Positions 44,318 through 61,423 of a DNA stretch of 64,000 bases are shown here, piece after piece. Position 1 is the first letter of the stretch; each line of letters begins with the position of its first letter. Source of the stretch: CAVQOB01 sp963714325 (GTDB lineage: Bacteria; Pseudomonadota; Alphaproteobacteria; Rhizobiales; Hyphomicrobiaceae). The translations under genes and the position numbers were made by a program. The DNA lies in assembly GCA_963714325.1 (NCBI GenBank), contig CAVQOB010000001.1:62001-126000 (forward strand), in the 5' to 3' direction. Below the pieces are notes generated by a model, which was not told the origin of the DNA, made no database searches, and worked only from the letters and a program-made list of their open reading frames with translations.

Positions 44318-45040
44318 TCATGCGCTCGCTTTTGCCTTGACGAGATCGGGAAACCAGCGCGCCATGCCGCGATCGCGATAGGCGACAAGATTGAGATGCC
44401 GCTCGGCCGCGGTACGGATCGGCGTTTCGAAATGCGTGCAGAGGCATGACGTCACCATCGACCAGACCGCTGCATCGGCGCCGCAGGGTTCTTGCCCCAT
44501 CAACCACGGCTTCGATCCGAGAAAGCCTGCAATCGCGTCGAGGTCGCACGTGGCCAACTGCTCGATCTCCGCCCGCGTGTGCCGCCCCATGCCGTGGCCG
44601 TGCAGGCTTTTCTTCACGTTGCGGCGGACCATGGCAACAATGAATGGCCGCAGCGGTGCTGGCACGGGATCGAAATACTTCCGCGGCCCCTTGTCAAAGT
44701 TCACTTGATTGGCCCAGCGAGAGTCCACGATTGCCCAGTAGAGATGATCCTCGCAGAGTTTCTCGAACGCCCAGGCAACCGCTTTGTCCTCAGCCGACAG
44801 CCCCTTGTCGAAATCAAAGCCTGTTTTCTGCTCGATGTGCCAGCGGATGAACGTGGAATCGCCGAGCAGCATGTCACCGTCCCTCAGATAGGGGATTTTT
44901 CCCTTCGGCGCCTTGCGGAAATCCGTCGGCGCGGTTGCAAAGGGGACTCCGGCCATCTTCAAATGGACGAGCGCTTTTGAGACAAAAGGACTGGCATCAG
45001 GCAGTCCAAAATAAGGACCCGAAACATAAAGCGTCAGCAT
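44318..45040 (-). CDS. Glutathione S-transferase-like protein
   Basis: This 240-residue protein starts MLTLYVSGPYFGLPDASPFV at 45040; the frame extends further 5' but only into antisense of the next gene. The N-terminal thioredoxin-like half has GVPFATAPTDFRKAPKGKIP and YLRDGDMLLGDSTFIRWHIE with the Asp-Ser pair that binds glutathione. The C-terminal half is helical, with PWLMGQEPCGADAAVWSMV containing the N-capping box. It resembles the FAXC/Tom37-like GST subgroup. Detoxification or stress is the general role; the substrate is unknown. Confidence 0.82.
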   Translation of the reverse strand: MLTLYVSGPYFGLPDASPFVSKALVHLKMAGVPFATAPTDFRKAPKGKIPYLRDGDMLLGDSTFIRWHIEQKTGFDFDKGLSAEDKAVAWAFEKLCEDHLYWAIVDSRWANQVNFDKGPRKYFDPVPAPLRPFIVAMVRRNVKKSLHGHGMGRHTRAEIEQLATCDLDAIAGFLGSKPWLMGQEPCGADAAVWSMVTSCLCTHFETPIRTAAERHLNLVAYRDRGMARWFPDLVKAKASA

Positions 45041-45124
45041 GCATGGTCGTCCTATGGTATCGCTCGGTTCGAGCGGTGGATTGGCGTCTGCCCAGGCGCC
45101 GCCTTGACGGCAAGAGGACAAACA

Positions 45125-45886
45125 ATGGATTTGCAGATTAAAGGCAAAACGGCTCTCGTCACAGGCGCGAGTGCGGGCATTGGTGCCGGCGTCGCCAAAG
45201 CCCTGGCTGAGGAAGGCGTCCGTGTCGCACTCGCCGGCCGCAACCGCGCGGGCCTTGAGGCGATCGCAGCCGAGATTGCCGCCGCGGGCCATCCTAAACC
45301 CGTCGTCGTGGTCGGTGACGTCGCCGCCAAGACTGGGCCAGGCTCCCTGGCAACAACGAGCCTCGCAGCATTCGGCGGTCGCGTCGACATCCTCGTCAAC
45401 AGCGCTGGCAGTTCGCGGCCCCTGACAGGCGGCGAGGATGACGCATTCTGGGACGAAGCATTCAATCTGAACTTCTTCGCGGCACGCCGATTGACGGAAC
45501 TGGTCGTGCCGGCGATGCGAGCGGCGCGATGGGGGCGTGTTGTCAACATCACCGGTGCTTCAGTCGCGGCAAAACTCAACGCTGCGGCGCCTGCGAAAAT
45601 CGCGTTGGCGAGTTGGTCGCGGACGATGGCCTTTGAGCTTGGGCCCGACGGCATCACCGTCAATACGATAGCGCCCGGCCGCATCAACAGCGTGCAGATC
45701 CTGACCAAGCTCCACCCGACCGAGCAATCACGCGCCGACTTCATCCGCCAGAACATTCCCGCCGGCTACTTCGGCGAACCGCACGACATCGGCCATCTCG
45801 TGGCGTTCCTGGCGTCGCCGCTCGCACGCTACATCAGTGGTGCTGCCATCCCTGTCGATGGCGGCGCGGTGCGGCTCGCCATGTAA
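45125..45886 (+). CDS. SDR family oxidoreductase
   Basis: This is a classical short-chain dehydrogenase/reductase of 253 residues. The start at 45125 (MDLQIKGKTALVTGASAGIG) has AGAGGA upstream. Features are TGASAGIGAGVAK (about 14-26), the NSAGSS motif near 93 and Ser in NITGASVAAKL near 143-148. The catalytic Tyr is replaced: the expected YxxxK site reads APAKIALASW (about 151-160), with Lys but no Tyr. This is unusual and may mean altered chemistry. The C-terminus ISGAAIPVDGGAVRLAM is typical. The frame is intact, unlike the SDR at 10927. Confidence 0.85.
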   Translation: MDLQIKGKTALVTGASAGIGAGVAKALAEEGVRVALAGRNRAGLEAIAAEIAAAGHPKPVVVVGDVAAKTGPGSLATTSLAAFGGRVDILVNSAGSSRPLTGGEDDAFWDEAFNLNFFAARRLTELVVPAMRAARWGRVVNITGASVAAKLNAAAPAKIALASWSRTMAFELGPDGITVNTIAPGRINSVQILTKLHPTEQSRADFIRQNIPAGYFGEPHDIGHLVAFLASPLARYISGAAIPVDGGAVRLAM

Positions 45887-45898
45887 TTCGCAAGCCGC

Positions 45899-46318
45899 TC
45901 ACGCGTGGTTCGTCTTCGCCACCCAGTTCTCGTCTTCCTGGGCGCTGCGTTCATAGCTCAGAAAATCATAGTACCCACAGCGACCCTCGCCGGGGAAGCT
46001 ACGGCACGCAGCGGGGCGCGCCGCATAAACCGTGCAGCGGCGCGCTTCGGTATCGAAAAACTGGCAGATCCGCGTGAAATGCTTATCCGCCTTGCGCCGC
46101 ATCGTGTACTTGCGGTTATAGCGTTCGGCGGTGAATTTTTTGCGCGCGGCTTCGAACGACAGGCCGAAGTGCTTGGCCAACCGCTCAACGTCGCGCTTAT
46201 CCAGCGCGATCAGTGGATAGCTGCAGCAATAACCGGGGCACTTGCTGCAATCATAGAGTTTGCGCGGTGCCTTCACCTGGCGCCCGGCACTGGCTTTGAC
46301 TTTTGATTTGGTGGCCAC
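45899..46318 (-). CDS. YkgJ-type cysteine cluster protein
   Basis: This small protein carries a Zn/Fe-binding cysteine cluster of the YkgJ/UPF0153 family. From a GTG at 46318 it has about 139 residues; an ATG at 46393 would add 25. Cysteines are arranged as YDCSKCPGYCCSYPLIAL, ICQFFDTEARRCTVYAARPA and ACRSFPGEGRCGYYD, matching the CxxC...CC...C...C pattern. The N-terminus is basic. The biochemical role of the family is not settled. It converges on the SDR gene with a 12-nt gap. Confidence 0.82.
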   Translation of the reverse strand: MATKSKVKASAGRQVKAPRKLYDCSKCPGYCCSYPLIALDKRDVERLAKHFGLSFEAARKKFTAERYNRKYTMRRKADKHFTRICQFFDTEARRCTVYAARPAACRSFPGEGRCGYYDFLSYERSAQEDENWVAKTNHA

Positions 46319-46437
46319 GCGATGATCACTTGAGCAGTTATGGATGCTCAGTCCATAGCAGACTGTTGACCCGATGACACACCACTGTTGCAAGGCGTGT
46401 GCGCTTTTCCATGGTCGGCTCTGTTCGCCGGAGCGCC

Positions 46438-46881
46438 CTACAGCAAGCCCAGACTCGCCAGCTCTTTGCGCAGTGCCGCCGGCATCTCGGCGATCTGGTT
46501 GGATTTGCCGCCCTTCAGGTCCGGTGGCGCATCTTCGCTCGTCAGATAGCGCCAGCCCTGGAATGCGCGGCGCGGCGTCGGACGGACCTGGATCAGTTTA
46601 TTCTCCAGATAGATCAAGCAGCAGGGCGATCCGTCATCCTTTGTGCCTTCACCAAAGCCGGTGAGGGGCTGGCGGACTTGAATGATGCCCTTGATGACCC
46701 AATACATCGCGCCGCCGTCGAGCAGCTCCTCGCGGCGCTTCGGCACCATGTAGGTGCGATGGAACAGGCGCGGTTTCTTGTCGCCGGCCTTGCGCATCGC
46801 CCGCAGCCGCTCGGCCTGCCAACCCGCGAGATCTTCAATCGAGTCGCAGCCAACGGCCAGCTTGAGGATATTGAGGGTCAT
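46438..46881 (-). CDS. DUF1489 family protein
   Basis: This alphaproteobacterial conserved protein has 147 residues. The start MTLNILKLAVGCDSIEDLAG is at 46881, and the frame is open further upstream without support. Conserved stretches are LFHRTYMVPKRREELLDGG, AMYWVIKGIIQVRQPLTGF and the C-terminal FQGWRYLTSEDAPPDL, which are diagnostic of DUF1489. The function is unknown. It lies about 120 nt upstream of the YkgJ gene on the same strand. Confidence 0.85.
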   Translation of the reverse strand: MTLNILKLAVGCDSIEDLAGWQAERLRAMRKAGDKKPRLFHRTYMVPKRREELLDGGAMYWVIKGIIQVRQPLTGFGEGTKDDGSPCCLIYLENKLIQVRPTPRRAFQGWRYLTSEDAPPDLKGGKSNQIAEMPAALRKELASLGLL

Positions 46882-47102
46882 GCAGCGGTTCCAATACGAG
46901 GCAGTTCGCCTATCTACGCCATTCCGCCTAGCGTCCACAACGCCAGCCCGCACGCGACTGGGGAGAACCCGGCGGAAGTCTGGTTAAACCGGCCAATGCG
47001 CCACGCATTGTCACAGTCCCTTCACCGCAATATGAAGATCGGCAACTGGTGCCGCGTCGCGTGTCCGTTCAAGCGTGGACGTGAGAATTGGCAAGGGACA
47101 CA

Positions 47103-47204
47103 ATGATGACGACGCATAGCCAATCGCACCACGCCGCCGCCAGGATCGCCGAGGTGGACCAGGTGGTCGTCGCAACCCGCCTCTCCTATCGAAAGCGCGA
47201 TTGA
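47103..47204 (+). CDS. Possible 33-residue leader ORF before the EamA gene
   Basis: ATGATGACG opens a short frame ending TGA at 47204, 4 nt before the transporter start. The product (MMTTHSQSHHAAARIAEVDQ...) has no recognisable features. It may be a leader peptide coupled to the transporter or chance; no strong ribosome site is visible. Confidence 0.22.
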   Translation: MMTTHSQSHHAAARIAEVDQVVVATRLSYRKRD

Positions 47205-47207
47205 GGC

Positions 47208-48041
47208 ATGGACAACACCTTCGTCGCGGCCGCCCTGCTGAGCGCGCTCCTGCATGCCGGATGGAATGCGGCGATCAAGACCAGCCGCAACCCATCCGCA
47301 GCGATGACCGCGCAAATGGTCGTCGGCGCGGTTGCCGCGCTGCCGTTCCTGATCTGGTTCGGATTGCCCAATCGCGCCGCGTGGCCGTGGCTGGTGCTAT
47401 CGGCCTTGCTGAATGTCGGCATCGTCTATGCGCTGCTACGCGCCTATGCGCTGAGCGGGTTCGGTGTCGTCTATCCGATCCAGCGGGCCACCGGCGTGCT
47501 GTTCGTCGTGCCGCTGGCAACGCTGCTGGCTGGCGATCGGTTGGGGCAGGCGGCGCTCGCCGGCATTACCATCATGGTGCTGGCGCTGGGTGCGCTCGCC
47601 TACGATGCGGCTCGAGATCGCTCGCTGTCGCCGGCGGCGCTGGGTTGGGCGGTCTTGGCTGGCGCTTGCACGGCGGGGGGCATTCTGTGTGATGCGCAAG
47701 GTGTTCGCAGCTCACAGTCGGCGCTCACCTATGGCTTGGCGGTCGCGGTCATGAATGCGGCGGCGATGCTGTTGCGGGAGGGCCAAGCCCGGCCGTGGTT
47801 GCAGCTATCGGCGGCGTGGGCCTTGGCGATCCCAACAGCTGCGGCATCGATGGCGTCCTATCTGCTGATCATCTGGGTGTGGAGCCAGGCACCCATTGCC
47901 CCATCGGCGGCACTGCGCGACACCAGCGCCATCTTCGCCGTGTTGATCGCGGTCTTCGTGCTCAAGGAGCCCTTCACGCGTACGCGCGTCCTCGCCGTGC
48001 TGCTCGCCGCCGCCGCCGTGCCGCTATTGCGGTTGGGGTGA
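47208..48041 (+). CDS. EamA family DMT transporter
   Basis: This inner-membrane transporter has 277 residues and about ten helices in two EamA repeats. The first repeat begins AALLSALLHAGWNAAIKTSR and contains AYALSGFGVVYPIQRATGVL. The second ends DTSAIFAVLIAVFVLKEPFT, the usual EamA conserved site. Members export amino acids and metabolites; the substrate here is unknown. A G8 run right after the stop (48043-48050) and a 300-nt gap with no gene follow. Confidence 0.88.
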   Translation: MDNTFVAAALLSALLHAGWNAAIKTSRNPSAAMTAQMVVGAVAALPFLIWFGLPNRAAWPWLVLSALLNVGIVYALLRAYALSGFGVVYPIQRATGVLFVVPLATLLAGDRLGQAALAGITIMVLALGALAYDAARDRSLSPAALGWAVLAGACTAGGILCDAQGVRSSQSALTYGLAVAVMNAAAMLLREGQARPWLQLSAAWALAIPTAAASMASYLLIIWVWSQAPIAPSAALRDTSAIFAVLIAVFVLKEPFTRTRVLAVLLAAAAVPLLRLG

Positions 48042-48344
48042 GGGGGGGGCTCGGTGATCGTCTCGCCAATCGTGCACGGCAGATGTCCAATAGACCTCGC
48101 CATCGCCTCGGGGCGATTGCGGTAACCGGTTCAGCTCGCGCACGGTGTACCCGGCCTGCAACACCGACGGCGCGATCGGCGGTGGGCGTCCCTCCGACCT
48201 GAACGCATGCCGGCATGCGTGCTAAACGTGAAAATGATCCGGCTACGCTGCGATCAGCGTTTGGGTTCGCATCAGCTATTCGCTACGACGTAGCGCCCTG
48301 TTGAGCCCAAATGCCTCTGTCAATCCACCTGCGAGAATCTGGTC

Positions 48345-49274
48345 ATGCGTCGCTGTCAGTTCATGTCACTCGCAATCGTGTTGGCCGTCGCCTGTTGCGC
48401 AGACACGCGACCCGTTCATGCCGGTGGGCCTCAAATCGACGCGGCAGTGATGCGCGGATGTGACAACGACACACGGGCTATTGCCTACTACGCCACGAGT
48501 TTTTCTGCGGGCCTCTGCGGGGTCAATGCGTCGGTTCGCCTGCACCAGGAGGTTGCCTCTCCATTCTTCGGCCCCTTCAACTACTGGGCCGTCACTGCCG
48601 CTGCAGGCGCGATGGACGGGCAATCGTTCGCGGCCAACGTGAGGCGCGAGGGACGGGGTCGCACTACGGAGGGACGCTACACTGCCGATCGTGAACGGCG
48701 GCGCGGTACTCTGGCACTGGATGCCGGCCATGTCTTCCGGTTGGGTCCGCTGACGGTCATTCCGACACTTGGCCTTTCTGCAAACTATGTCGACGACAGA
48801 ACCGAACTCACATCGACCTTGACGCTCAGCGGGCCCATTGGCCCATCCCAAATCACTTCAGCGTCTGGGACCGAAGTTATGCGCCGCGCCGCCGTCGGCG
48901 TGAACGCGGGATTGCGTCTGACATTGCCGTTGACATCAGTATTGTCACTGACAGCCGACGGGGCTCTGGGGCGGGAATGGGCGCGATCAAAGGGCAGCAC
49001 CCCCGTTTTATTGGAAAGTGCGAGCACAATTGGAGCCAACCTGGATGACCTTTTTTCAACTCCGCGCGGTCGAACCGATGCGCGCGTCATATCCGGATCG
49101 CTCGGCCTCAACTGGTCTCCCTTCGGCCGCGACGCGATGCTTGTCGAAGCGGGTTTCCAGTGGAGCAAAATCAAGGCGGTGGACATGGTCTTGAACGCGC
49201 AACTGCTAGGCCAGGCGACCAATATGGACGCATCCGGGCCGTACGTTAGAGTTGGCGTTCCGCTGCGCTGGTGA
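48345..49274 (+). CDS. Outer-membrane beta-barrel protein, autotransporter-barrel-like
   Basis: This 309-residue exported protein has a signal peptide ending RPVHAG. It then has alternating hydrophobic strands, for example RGTLALDAGHVFRLGPLTVI, AVGVNAGLRLTLPL, LTADGALGREWAR and MLVEAGFQWSKIKAVDMVLN. It closes with PYVRVGVPLRW, a C-terminal aromatic residue as required for Bam insertion. There is no passenger domain. The early cysteines (RGCDNDTRAI, GLCGVNAS) could form a disulfide. Likely an outer-membrane protein of unknown function. Confidence 0.75.
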   Translation: MRRCQFMSLAIVLAVACCADTRPVHAGGPQIDAAVMRGCDNDTRAIAYYATSFSAGLCGVNASVRLHQEVASPFFGPFNYWAVTAAAGAMDGQSFAANVRREGRGRTTEGRYTADRERRRGTLALDAGHVFRLGPLTVIPTLGLSANYVDDRTELTSTLTLSGPIGPSQITSASGTEVMRRAAVGVNAGLRLTLPLTSVLSLTADGALGREWARSKGSTPVLLESASTIGANLDDLFSTPRGRTDARVISGSLGLNWSPFGRDAMLVEAGFQWSKIKAVDMVLNAQLLGQATNMDASGPYVRVGVPLRW

Positions 49275-49284
49275 AGGCACCCCC

Positions 49285-50754
49285 TCACATATGGATCACC
49301 CGCCCGTAGGCATCGAGCACGCTCTCGTGCATCATTTCGCTCAACGTCGGATGCGGGAAGACGGTGTGCATCAGGTCCTCTTCCGTCGTCTCCAACTGCA
49401 TGGCGATGACATAGCCCTGGATCAGCTCGGTCACTTCCGTGCCGATCATATGCGCGCCGATCAGCTGCCCGGTCTTGGCATCGAAGATGGTCTTGATCAG
49501 GCCCTCCGGCTCGCCGAGCGCAATCGCCTTGCCGTTGCCGGCAAATGGAAAGCGACCAACCCTAATCTCGCGCCCCAACTCCTTCGCGCGCTTCTCCGTC
49601 AAGCCCACACTCGCCACCTGCGGATGGCAATAGGTGCAGCCGGGGATTTTCAGTTTATCCATCGCATGCGTGTGCAACCCCTTGATCGTCTCGACGCAGA
49701 TGACGCCCTCGTGCTCGGCCTTGTGCGCCAGCATCGGCGGCCCGGCGACATCGCCGATGGCATAGATTCCAGCGACACTCGTCCGCCCGAACCCGTCACT
49801 GACGACGCAGCCTCGATCCGTCTTCACGCCGATCTTCTCAAGGCCAAGGCCTTCGATATTCCCGACCACGCCGACGGCAGAAATCACCCGATCGAACTCG
49901 GCTTGCGTCTTCCCGCCCTTGCCGTCCTCGATGGTCGCAATCACCGAGTTGGCCTGCCGCTGCAATGCGGACACCTTCGCGCCGGTCATGATCTTGATCC
50001 CGGCCTTCTCGAACCGCTTCTGCGCCAGCCCCGCGATCTCATGATCTTCTACCGGCAGGATCTGCGGCAACAGCTCGACCACCGTCACCTCAGCGCCCAT
50101 CGTCCGATAGAAGCTCGCAAACTCGATCCCAATCGCGCCGGAACCAACCACCAGCAGCCGCTTCGGCATCGCCGGCGGCACCATCGCCTCGAAGTAGGTC
50201 CAGACCAGTCGGCCGTCCGCCTCAAGCCCCGGCAGCACCCGTGGCCGCGCGCCGGTCGCAATGATGATGTGCTTCGCCTGATAGGTGCCAGCTCCCGGTG
50301 TCCCCTTTGGCGGCGGGTTCTGTGGCTGCACGGCCGGCTTCGACGTGGCCTTGACGGTCACCACCCCCGATCCGGCCCCGCCTCCGGCAGGCGCCTTCTC
50401 GATCACCGCCTCGCCCCAGATCACCGAGACCTTGTTCTTCTTCAGCAGAAAGCCGACACCATCGTTCAACCGCTTCGACACGCCACGTGACCGCTGCACC
50501 ACGGCCGCTGGATCAGCCGTGATCGTGCCATTCAACACCAGCCCGTAGTCCTTGGCGTGCTGCGCGTAGTGCAGGATCTCCGCCGAACGCAGTAGCGCTT
50601 TGGTGGGAATGCACCCCCAGTTGAGGCAAATGCCGCCGAGGTGCTCGCGCTCGACGATCGCCGTCTTGAAACCGAGTTGCGCCGCGCGGATGGCCGTGAC
50701 GTAGCCGCCGGGGCCGGCGCCGACGACGATGATATCGAAGGAAGTATCGGACAT
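49285..50754 (-). CDS. lpd: Dihydrolipoyl dehydrogenase
   Basis: This is the E3 flavoprotein of 2-oxoacid dehydrogenase complexes, 489 residues. It has the FAD site VVGAGPGGYVTAIRAAQLG, redox disulfide GGICLNWGCIPTKALL, NAD site LVVGSGAIGIEFASFY, second FAD site GIYAIGDVAGPPMLAHKAEH, and active-site HPTLSEMMHESVLDAYG with the His-Glu pair. A Gly/Pro/Ala-rich insert around residues 122-160 (APAGGGAGSG...PPPKGTPGAG) is typical of some Rhizobiales enzymes. It is not next to E1/E2 genes; the 3' end nearly abuts the convergent barrel gene. Confidence 0.95.
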   Translation of the reverse strand: MSDTSFDIIVVGAGPGGYVTAIRAAQLGFKTAIVEREHLGGICLNWGCIPTKALLRSAEILHYAQHAKDYGLVLNGTITADPAAVVQRSRGVSKRLNDGVGFLLKKNKVSVIWGEAVIEKAPAGGGAGSGVVTVKATSKPAVQPQNPPPKGTPGAGTYQAKHIIIATGARPRVLPGLEADGRLVWTYFEAMVPPAMPKRLLVVGSGAIGIEFASFYRTMGAEVTVVELLPQILPVEDHEIAGLAQKRFEKAGIKIMTGAKVSALQRQANSVIATIEDGKGGKTQAEFDRVISAVGVVGNIEGLGLEKIGVKTDRGCVVSDGFGRTSVAGIYAIGDVAGPPMLAHKAEHEGVICVETIKGLHTHAMDKLKIPGCTYCHPQVASVGLTEKRAKELGREIRVGRFPFAGNGKAIALGEPEGLIKTIFDAKTGQLIGAHMIGTEVTELIQGYVIAMQLETTEEDLMHTVFPHPTLSEMMHESVLDAYGRVIHM

Positions 50755-50867
50755 AGTGACCTTTACGCTTGGGGCTGGAAGGCCCGGCCACGGGAGGGGC
50801 TGGGTGTCATGTCATAGACATGCCAGCCTTTTGGCCCTCGTCAAGCCTGTTCAGTTTGCAAGTGCAC

Positions 50868-51947
50868 TCAAGCCGTCGCTTGCGGCCCGTCTGCTTTCTG
50901 CGCGGAAGGCTTCGGTGCCAAGTGCCGGGCAGCCTCGATGAACGGCGTCACAATCGCTTCTTTCAGGTCGTGCTCGGGGTTTGGCAACGTATCAACGCCG
51001 AACACCAGTTTCGGGCGCTGCTTCGGCGGCAGGTACAGCGTGCCGAACAGCCAATCAAAGACGCCGAACATGTTGCCGAAATTCGTGTCGTGATGTTCAC
51101 GCGCGACGGAGTGATGGATCTGGTGATGGGCAGGACTGAGGATCAGCCGGCCGAGCCGACCGGTGAGCGGCAACCAGACGTGTGAATGCTGCATTTGCGA
51201 AGCAAGGCCGACGATGGCGCCGACGACCGACATCACGCCCCACATCTCCAACTTGATCCGTGTCATGCCAAATCCGAAGGTCAACAGCGCCGTGGTGATG
51301 CCGGTGCACAGGGCAATGATGTTGATGAAGACGATGCTGTCGACGGGGTGTACGCGGAAGTTGGTGATCGGCGACAGCACTTCGGCGGAGTGGTGCACCT
51401 TGTGGAATTCCCACAGGAACGGGATCTTGTGACTGAGGTAATGGTCGAGCCAATAAGAGAACTCGTAGGCGAGAAATAGCGCGACGCTCCAGGTCAAGCC
51501 GATCGCCGTTGTGCTCAGGGTTGAGGGCGCAGGCGTGCCGAAGAGCGCGATCAAGGCGCCGTGCGCCGCTGCGTGCACGGTTGCAACGGAGAGGATCGCG
51601 AGGCCGCCGACCATGGCGAAGACGCCGATGTTGCCCGCCGTCATGATGAGATCGAGACGATGCGACTTGTGCTTGAAATAGCGCAGAGCGACGAGCGCGC
51701 CAAAAATGCGCCGATAGCGGAAACGACTGAGCCGGCGCGGCGTTCGAAGCGCCAGCGCGATCACAGCGGCAAACGGCGTGAGGATCACCAGCCACAGCGG
51801 GGTAGCCGGCGCGGGCGTTGTCGTTATGAACTTGACCGCTGGATCGATCAGGGGCTCAAGGTTGGCCCACAGGGTGTCCCAAAAGCCCGGCATTTTCTGC
51901 ACCATCCCAAGGGGTGTCGATGGCCGATTCGGCATCGTCGTGTTCAT
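50868..51947 (-). CDS. Sterol desaturase/fatty acid hydroxylase family membrane protein
   Basis: This di-iron membrane oxygenase has 359 residues. Histidine boxes are visible as HYLSHKIPFLWEFHKVHHS (about residues 169-187) and HHQIHHSVAREHHD (about 275-288). Hydrophobic helices lie near residues 50-70, 110-130 and 150-170. The family hydroxylates or desaturates lipids, including sterols, hopanoids and ornithine lipids. The start at 51947 (MNTTMPNRPSTP) could instead be the internal Met 5. The substrate is not deducible. Confidence 0.86.
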   Translation of the reverse strand: MNTTMPNRPSTPLGMVQKMPGFWDTLWANLEPLIDPAVKFITTTPAPATPLWLVILTPFAAVIALALRTPRRLSRFRYRRIFGALVALRYFKHKSHRLDLIMTAGNIGVFAMVGGLAILSVATVHAAAHGALIALFGTPAPSTLSTTAIGLTWSVALFLAYEFSYWLDHYLSHKIPFLWEFHKVHHSAEVLSPITNFRVHPVDSIVFINIIALCTGITTALLTFGFGMTRIKLEMWGVMSVVGAIVGLASQMQHSHVWLPLTGRLGRLILSPAHHQIHHSVAREHHDTNFGNMFGVFDWLFGTLYLPPKQRPKLVFGVDTLPNPEHDLKEAIVTPFIEAARHLAPKPSAQKADGPQATA

Positions 51948-52153
51948 AGAACAGGACGAACGTTAAGCCCTGCCTAACGCAGGTTTTTTCGGCTCCTGCG
52001 GCGGAGACGCGTGGATTGAACAATTGTTTGCAGCTCTGAGTTTGGCCACGCTCGGCCCGGGCATTGATTAGATCGCGGCAGATCTGAGCAGGTGCCTTGC
52101 CGTGCGGGCGTTGAACGATTAGGTTGCGGCCGCCGCCGGGTCTGCGGCACTGC

Positions 52154-52244
<91 letters not shown>

Positions 52245-52484
52245 GTTCCCTCTTTATTCTTTTTTGATCGTTCTCGCATTCACTGCGCGCGATGCGTCTT
52301 GACGCGTCCACGCTCGTCTCCATCCGTCCACGATTTGCAGTATAATTAACGCTTTACTGGACTGCCGTGTCCGCCGAACCCCGACGGAACGGCGCCAGTG
52401 GTGGTCTATTATTGTCTCAACCGGACCGACCCCATCGCACCCTCAAAGGGGGAACTAAAGGGGGAACTTTTTGGCACGCCTTGA

Positions 52485-52847
52485 CCGCTGCACCGCCTCA
52501 GTGCTGCTTTCGTTCGCAGCTGCCGGACGCCTGGTGTTTTCATCGACGGCGGCGGATTGCGGTTGCGCATCATGCCAAACGGCGGTCGCAGCTGGATCAT
52601 GCGGATCACGGTTCAACGCGTGCGCCGTGACATCAGTCTTGGTCCGCTGTCGCGCCTGTCGCTTGCCGCCGCGCGCGAGACCGCGGCAACGATCCGCGCC
52701 GCGATCGTCGAAGGTCGCGATCCCGACGCCGATCGGCAGATGGTCGAAGCCCCTTCGCGACCAAGGCCACTGTCATTGATAAAAGTTCACGACGACGCGA
52801 AGTACGCATCCTCCTATTCTTGGGACGCTCCAACGTATATTGTTTGA
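52485..52847 (+). pseudogene. Tyrosine integrase remnant (N-terminal Arm/DUF4102 part)
   Basis: About 120 residues remain open. LSAAFVRSCRTPGVFIDGGG followed by LRLRIMPNGGRSWIMRI and LSLAAARETAATIRAAIVEG matches the N-terminal DNA-binding domain of P4-type integrases (family pattern: DGGGLxLxVxPxGxKSWxxRY and LSxAEARxxAxxxR). Similarity stops near REGRDP-equivalent GRDPDAD, and the catalytic domain is absent. A stop at 52482 cuts any upstream start. Its place just after tRNA-Ser fits the scar of an island that integrated there. Confidence 0.72.
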
Positions 52848-52910
52848 GAACATATTGATGCCTGGATTGGCGAAAGCCGTCCGCGCCGTTTTGCGTGAAA
52901 GGGCAGCTGC

Positions 52911-53588
52911 ATGCTTTTTTTTGAGATTTTTGGCAATCTCAGTACCGCACTATCATCGGCCGTGCGCTCGATGACCTGGGTCGACTATCTCGGCTACCTC
53001 GGAGCATGCATTACCATCGTGACATACTCGATGAAGACGATGATCCCGCTGCGGATCGTTGGGATGTGCGCCAACGTGTGCTTTCTGTTTTACGGCTTCA
53101 TGGCGAAAGTTTACCCGTCCATGGTTCTGGCTCTGGTGCTCCTTCCCCTGAATGCGACGCGGCTTTATCAGATGCTGCAACTGACAGCGAAGGTGAAGGA
53201 CGCCTCGCAGGGTGACCAGAACATGGCGTGGCTGAAGCCGTTCATGAGCAAGCGCACCGTCAAGGCCGGCGAGACCGTGTTCCGCCGCGGCGATCACTCC
53301 GACGCGATGTATTATACGGTGACCGGCCGCTACCGGCTTGCCGAAACGGGAGCCGAGATCGTGGCCGGGCAAATCATTGGCGAACTTGGCCTGATGGCGC
53401 CGGACAACAAGCGCACCATGACCTTCGAATGCGTCGAGGCGGGGGAGCTGCTCACCATCAGCTACAGCCAAGTGAAGCAACTTTATTATCAGAACCCGAA
53501 GTTCGGTTTTTACTTCATGCAGTTGATGAGTCAGCGCTTGTTTAACGATATTGAGCGAGCGGAAGCGAAATTGAGCAAGTCCGGTTGA
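52911..53588 (+). CDS. Membrane-anchored cyclic-nucleotide-binding domain protein
   Basis: This protein has 225 residues. Three hydrophobic helices (WVDYLGYLGACITIVTYSMK, IVGMCANVCFLFYGFMA and SMVLALVLLPLNATRLYQML) form a compact membrane unit that resembles one PQ-loop/SemiSWEET half. From about residue 105 a cNMP-binding beta-roll follows: VKAGETVFRRGDHSDAMYYT, then a phosphate-binding-cassette-like GQIIGELGLMAPDNKRTMTF with its Glu and Arg. There is no helix-turn-helix, so it is not a transcription factor. It lies 51 nt upstream of the multi-GAF kinase on the same strand. It may read the nucleotide made by the cyclase at 61793. Confidence 0.82.
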   Translation: MLFFEIFGNLSTALSSAVRSMTWVDYLGYLGACITIVTYSMKTMIPLRIVGMCANVCFLFYGFMAKVYPSMVLALVLLPLNATRLYQMLQLTAKVKDASQGDQNMAWLKPFMSKRTVKAGETVFRRGDHSDAMYYTVTGRYRLAETGAEIVAGQIIGELGLMAPDNKRTMTFECVEAGELLTISYSQVKQLYYQNPKFGFYFMQLMSQRLFNDIERAEAKLSKSG

Positions 53589-53639
53589 AGTTGTCCTTGC
53601 TCTGATGACGACGCCATGCGGCTGTGACAGGATCGCTGT

Positions 53640-61419
<7,780 letters not shown>

Positions 61420-61423
<4 letters not shown>

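Noticed and set aside
44318..45292. A 324-residue version of the GST-like protein
   Set aside because: The extra N-terminus is antisense to the neighbouring SDR gene; the MLTLYVSGPYF start matches the family.
48207..48220. Perfect palindrome GCATGCCGGCATGC in the gap after the EamA gene
   Set aside because: It is isolated, 125 nt from the next start and without a matching regulator; too little to call an operator.
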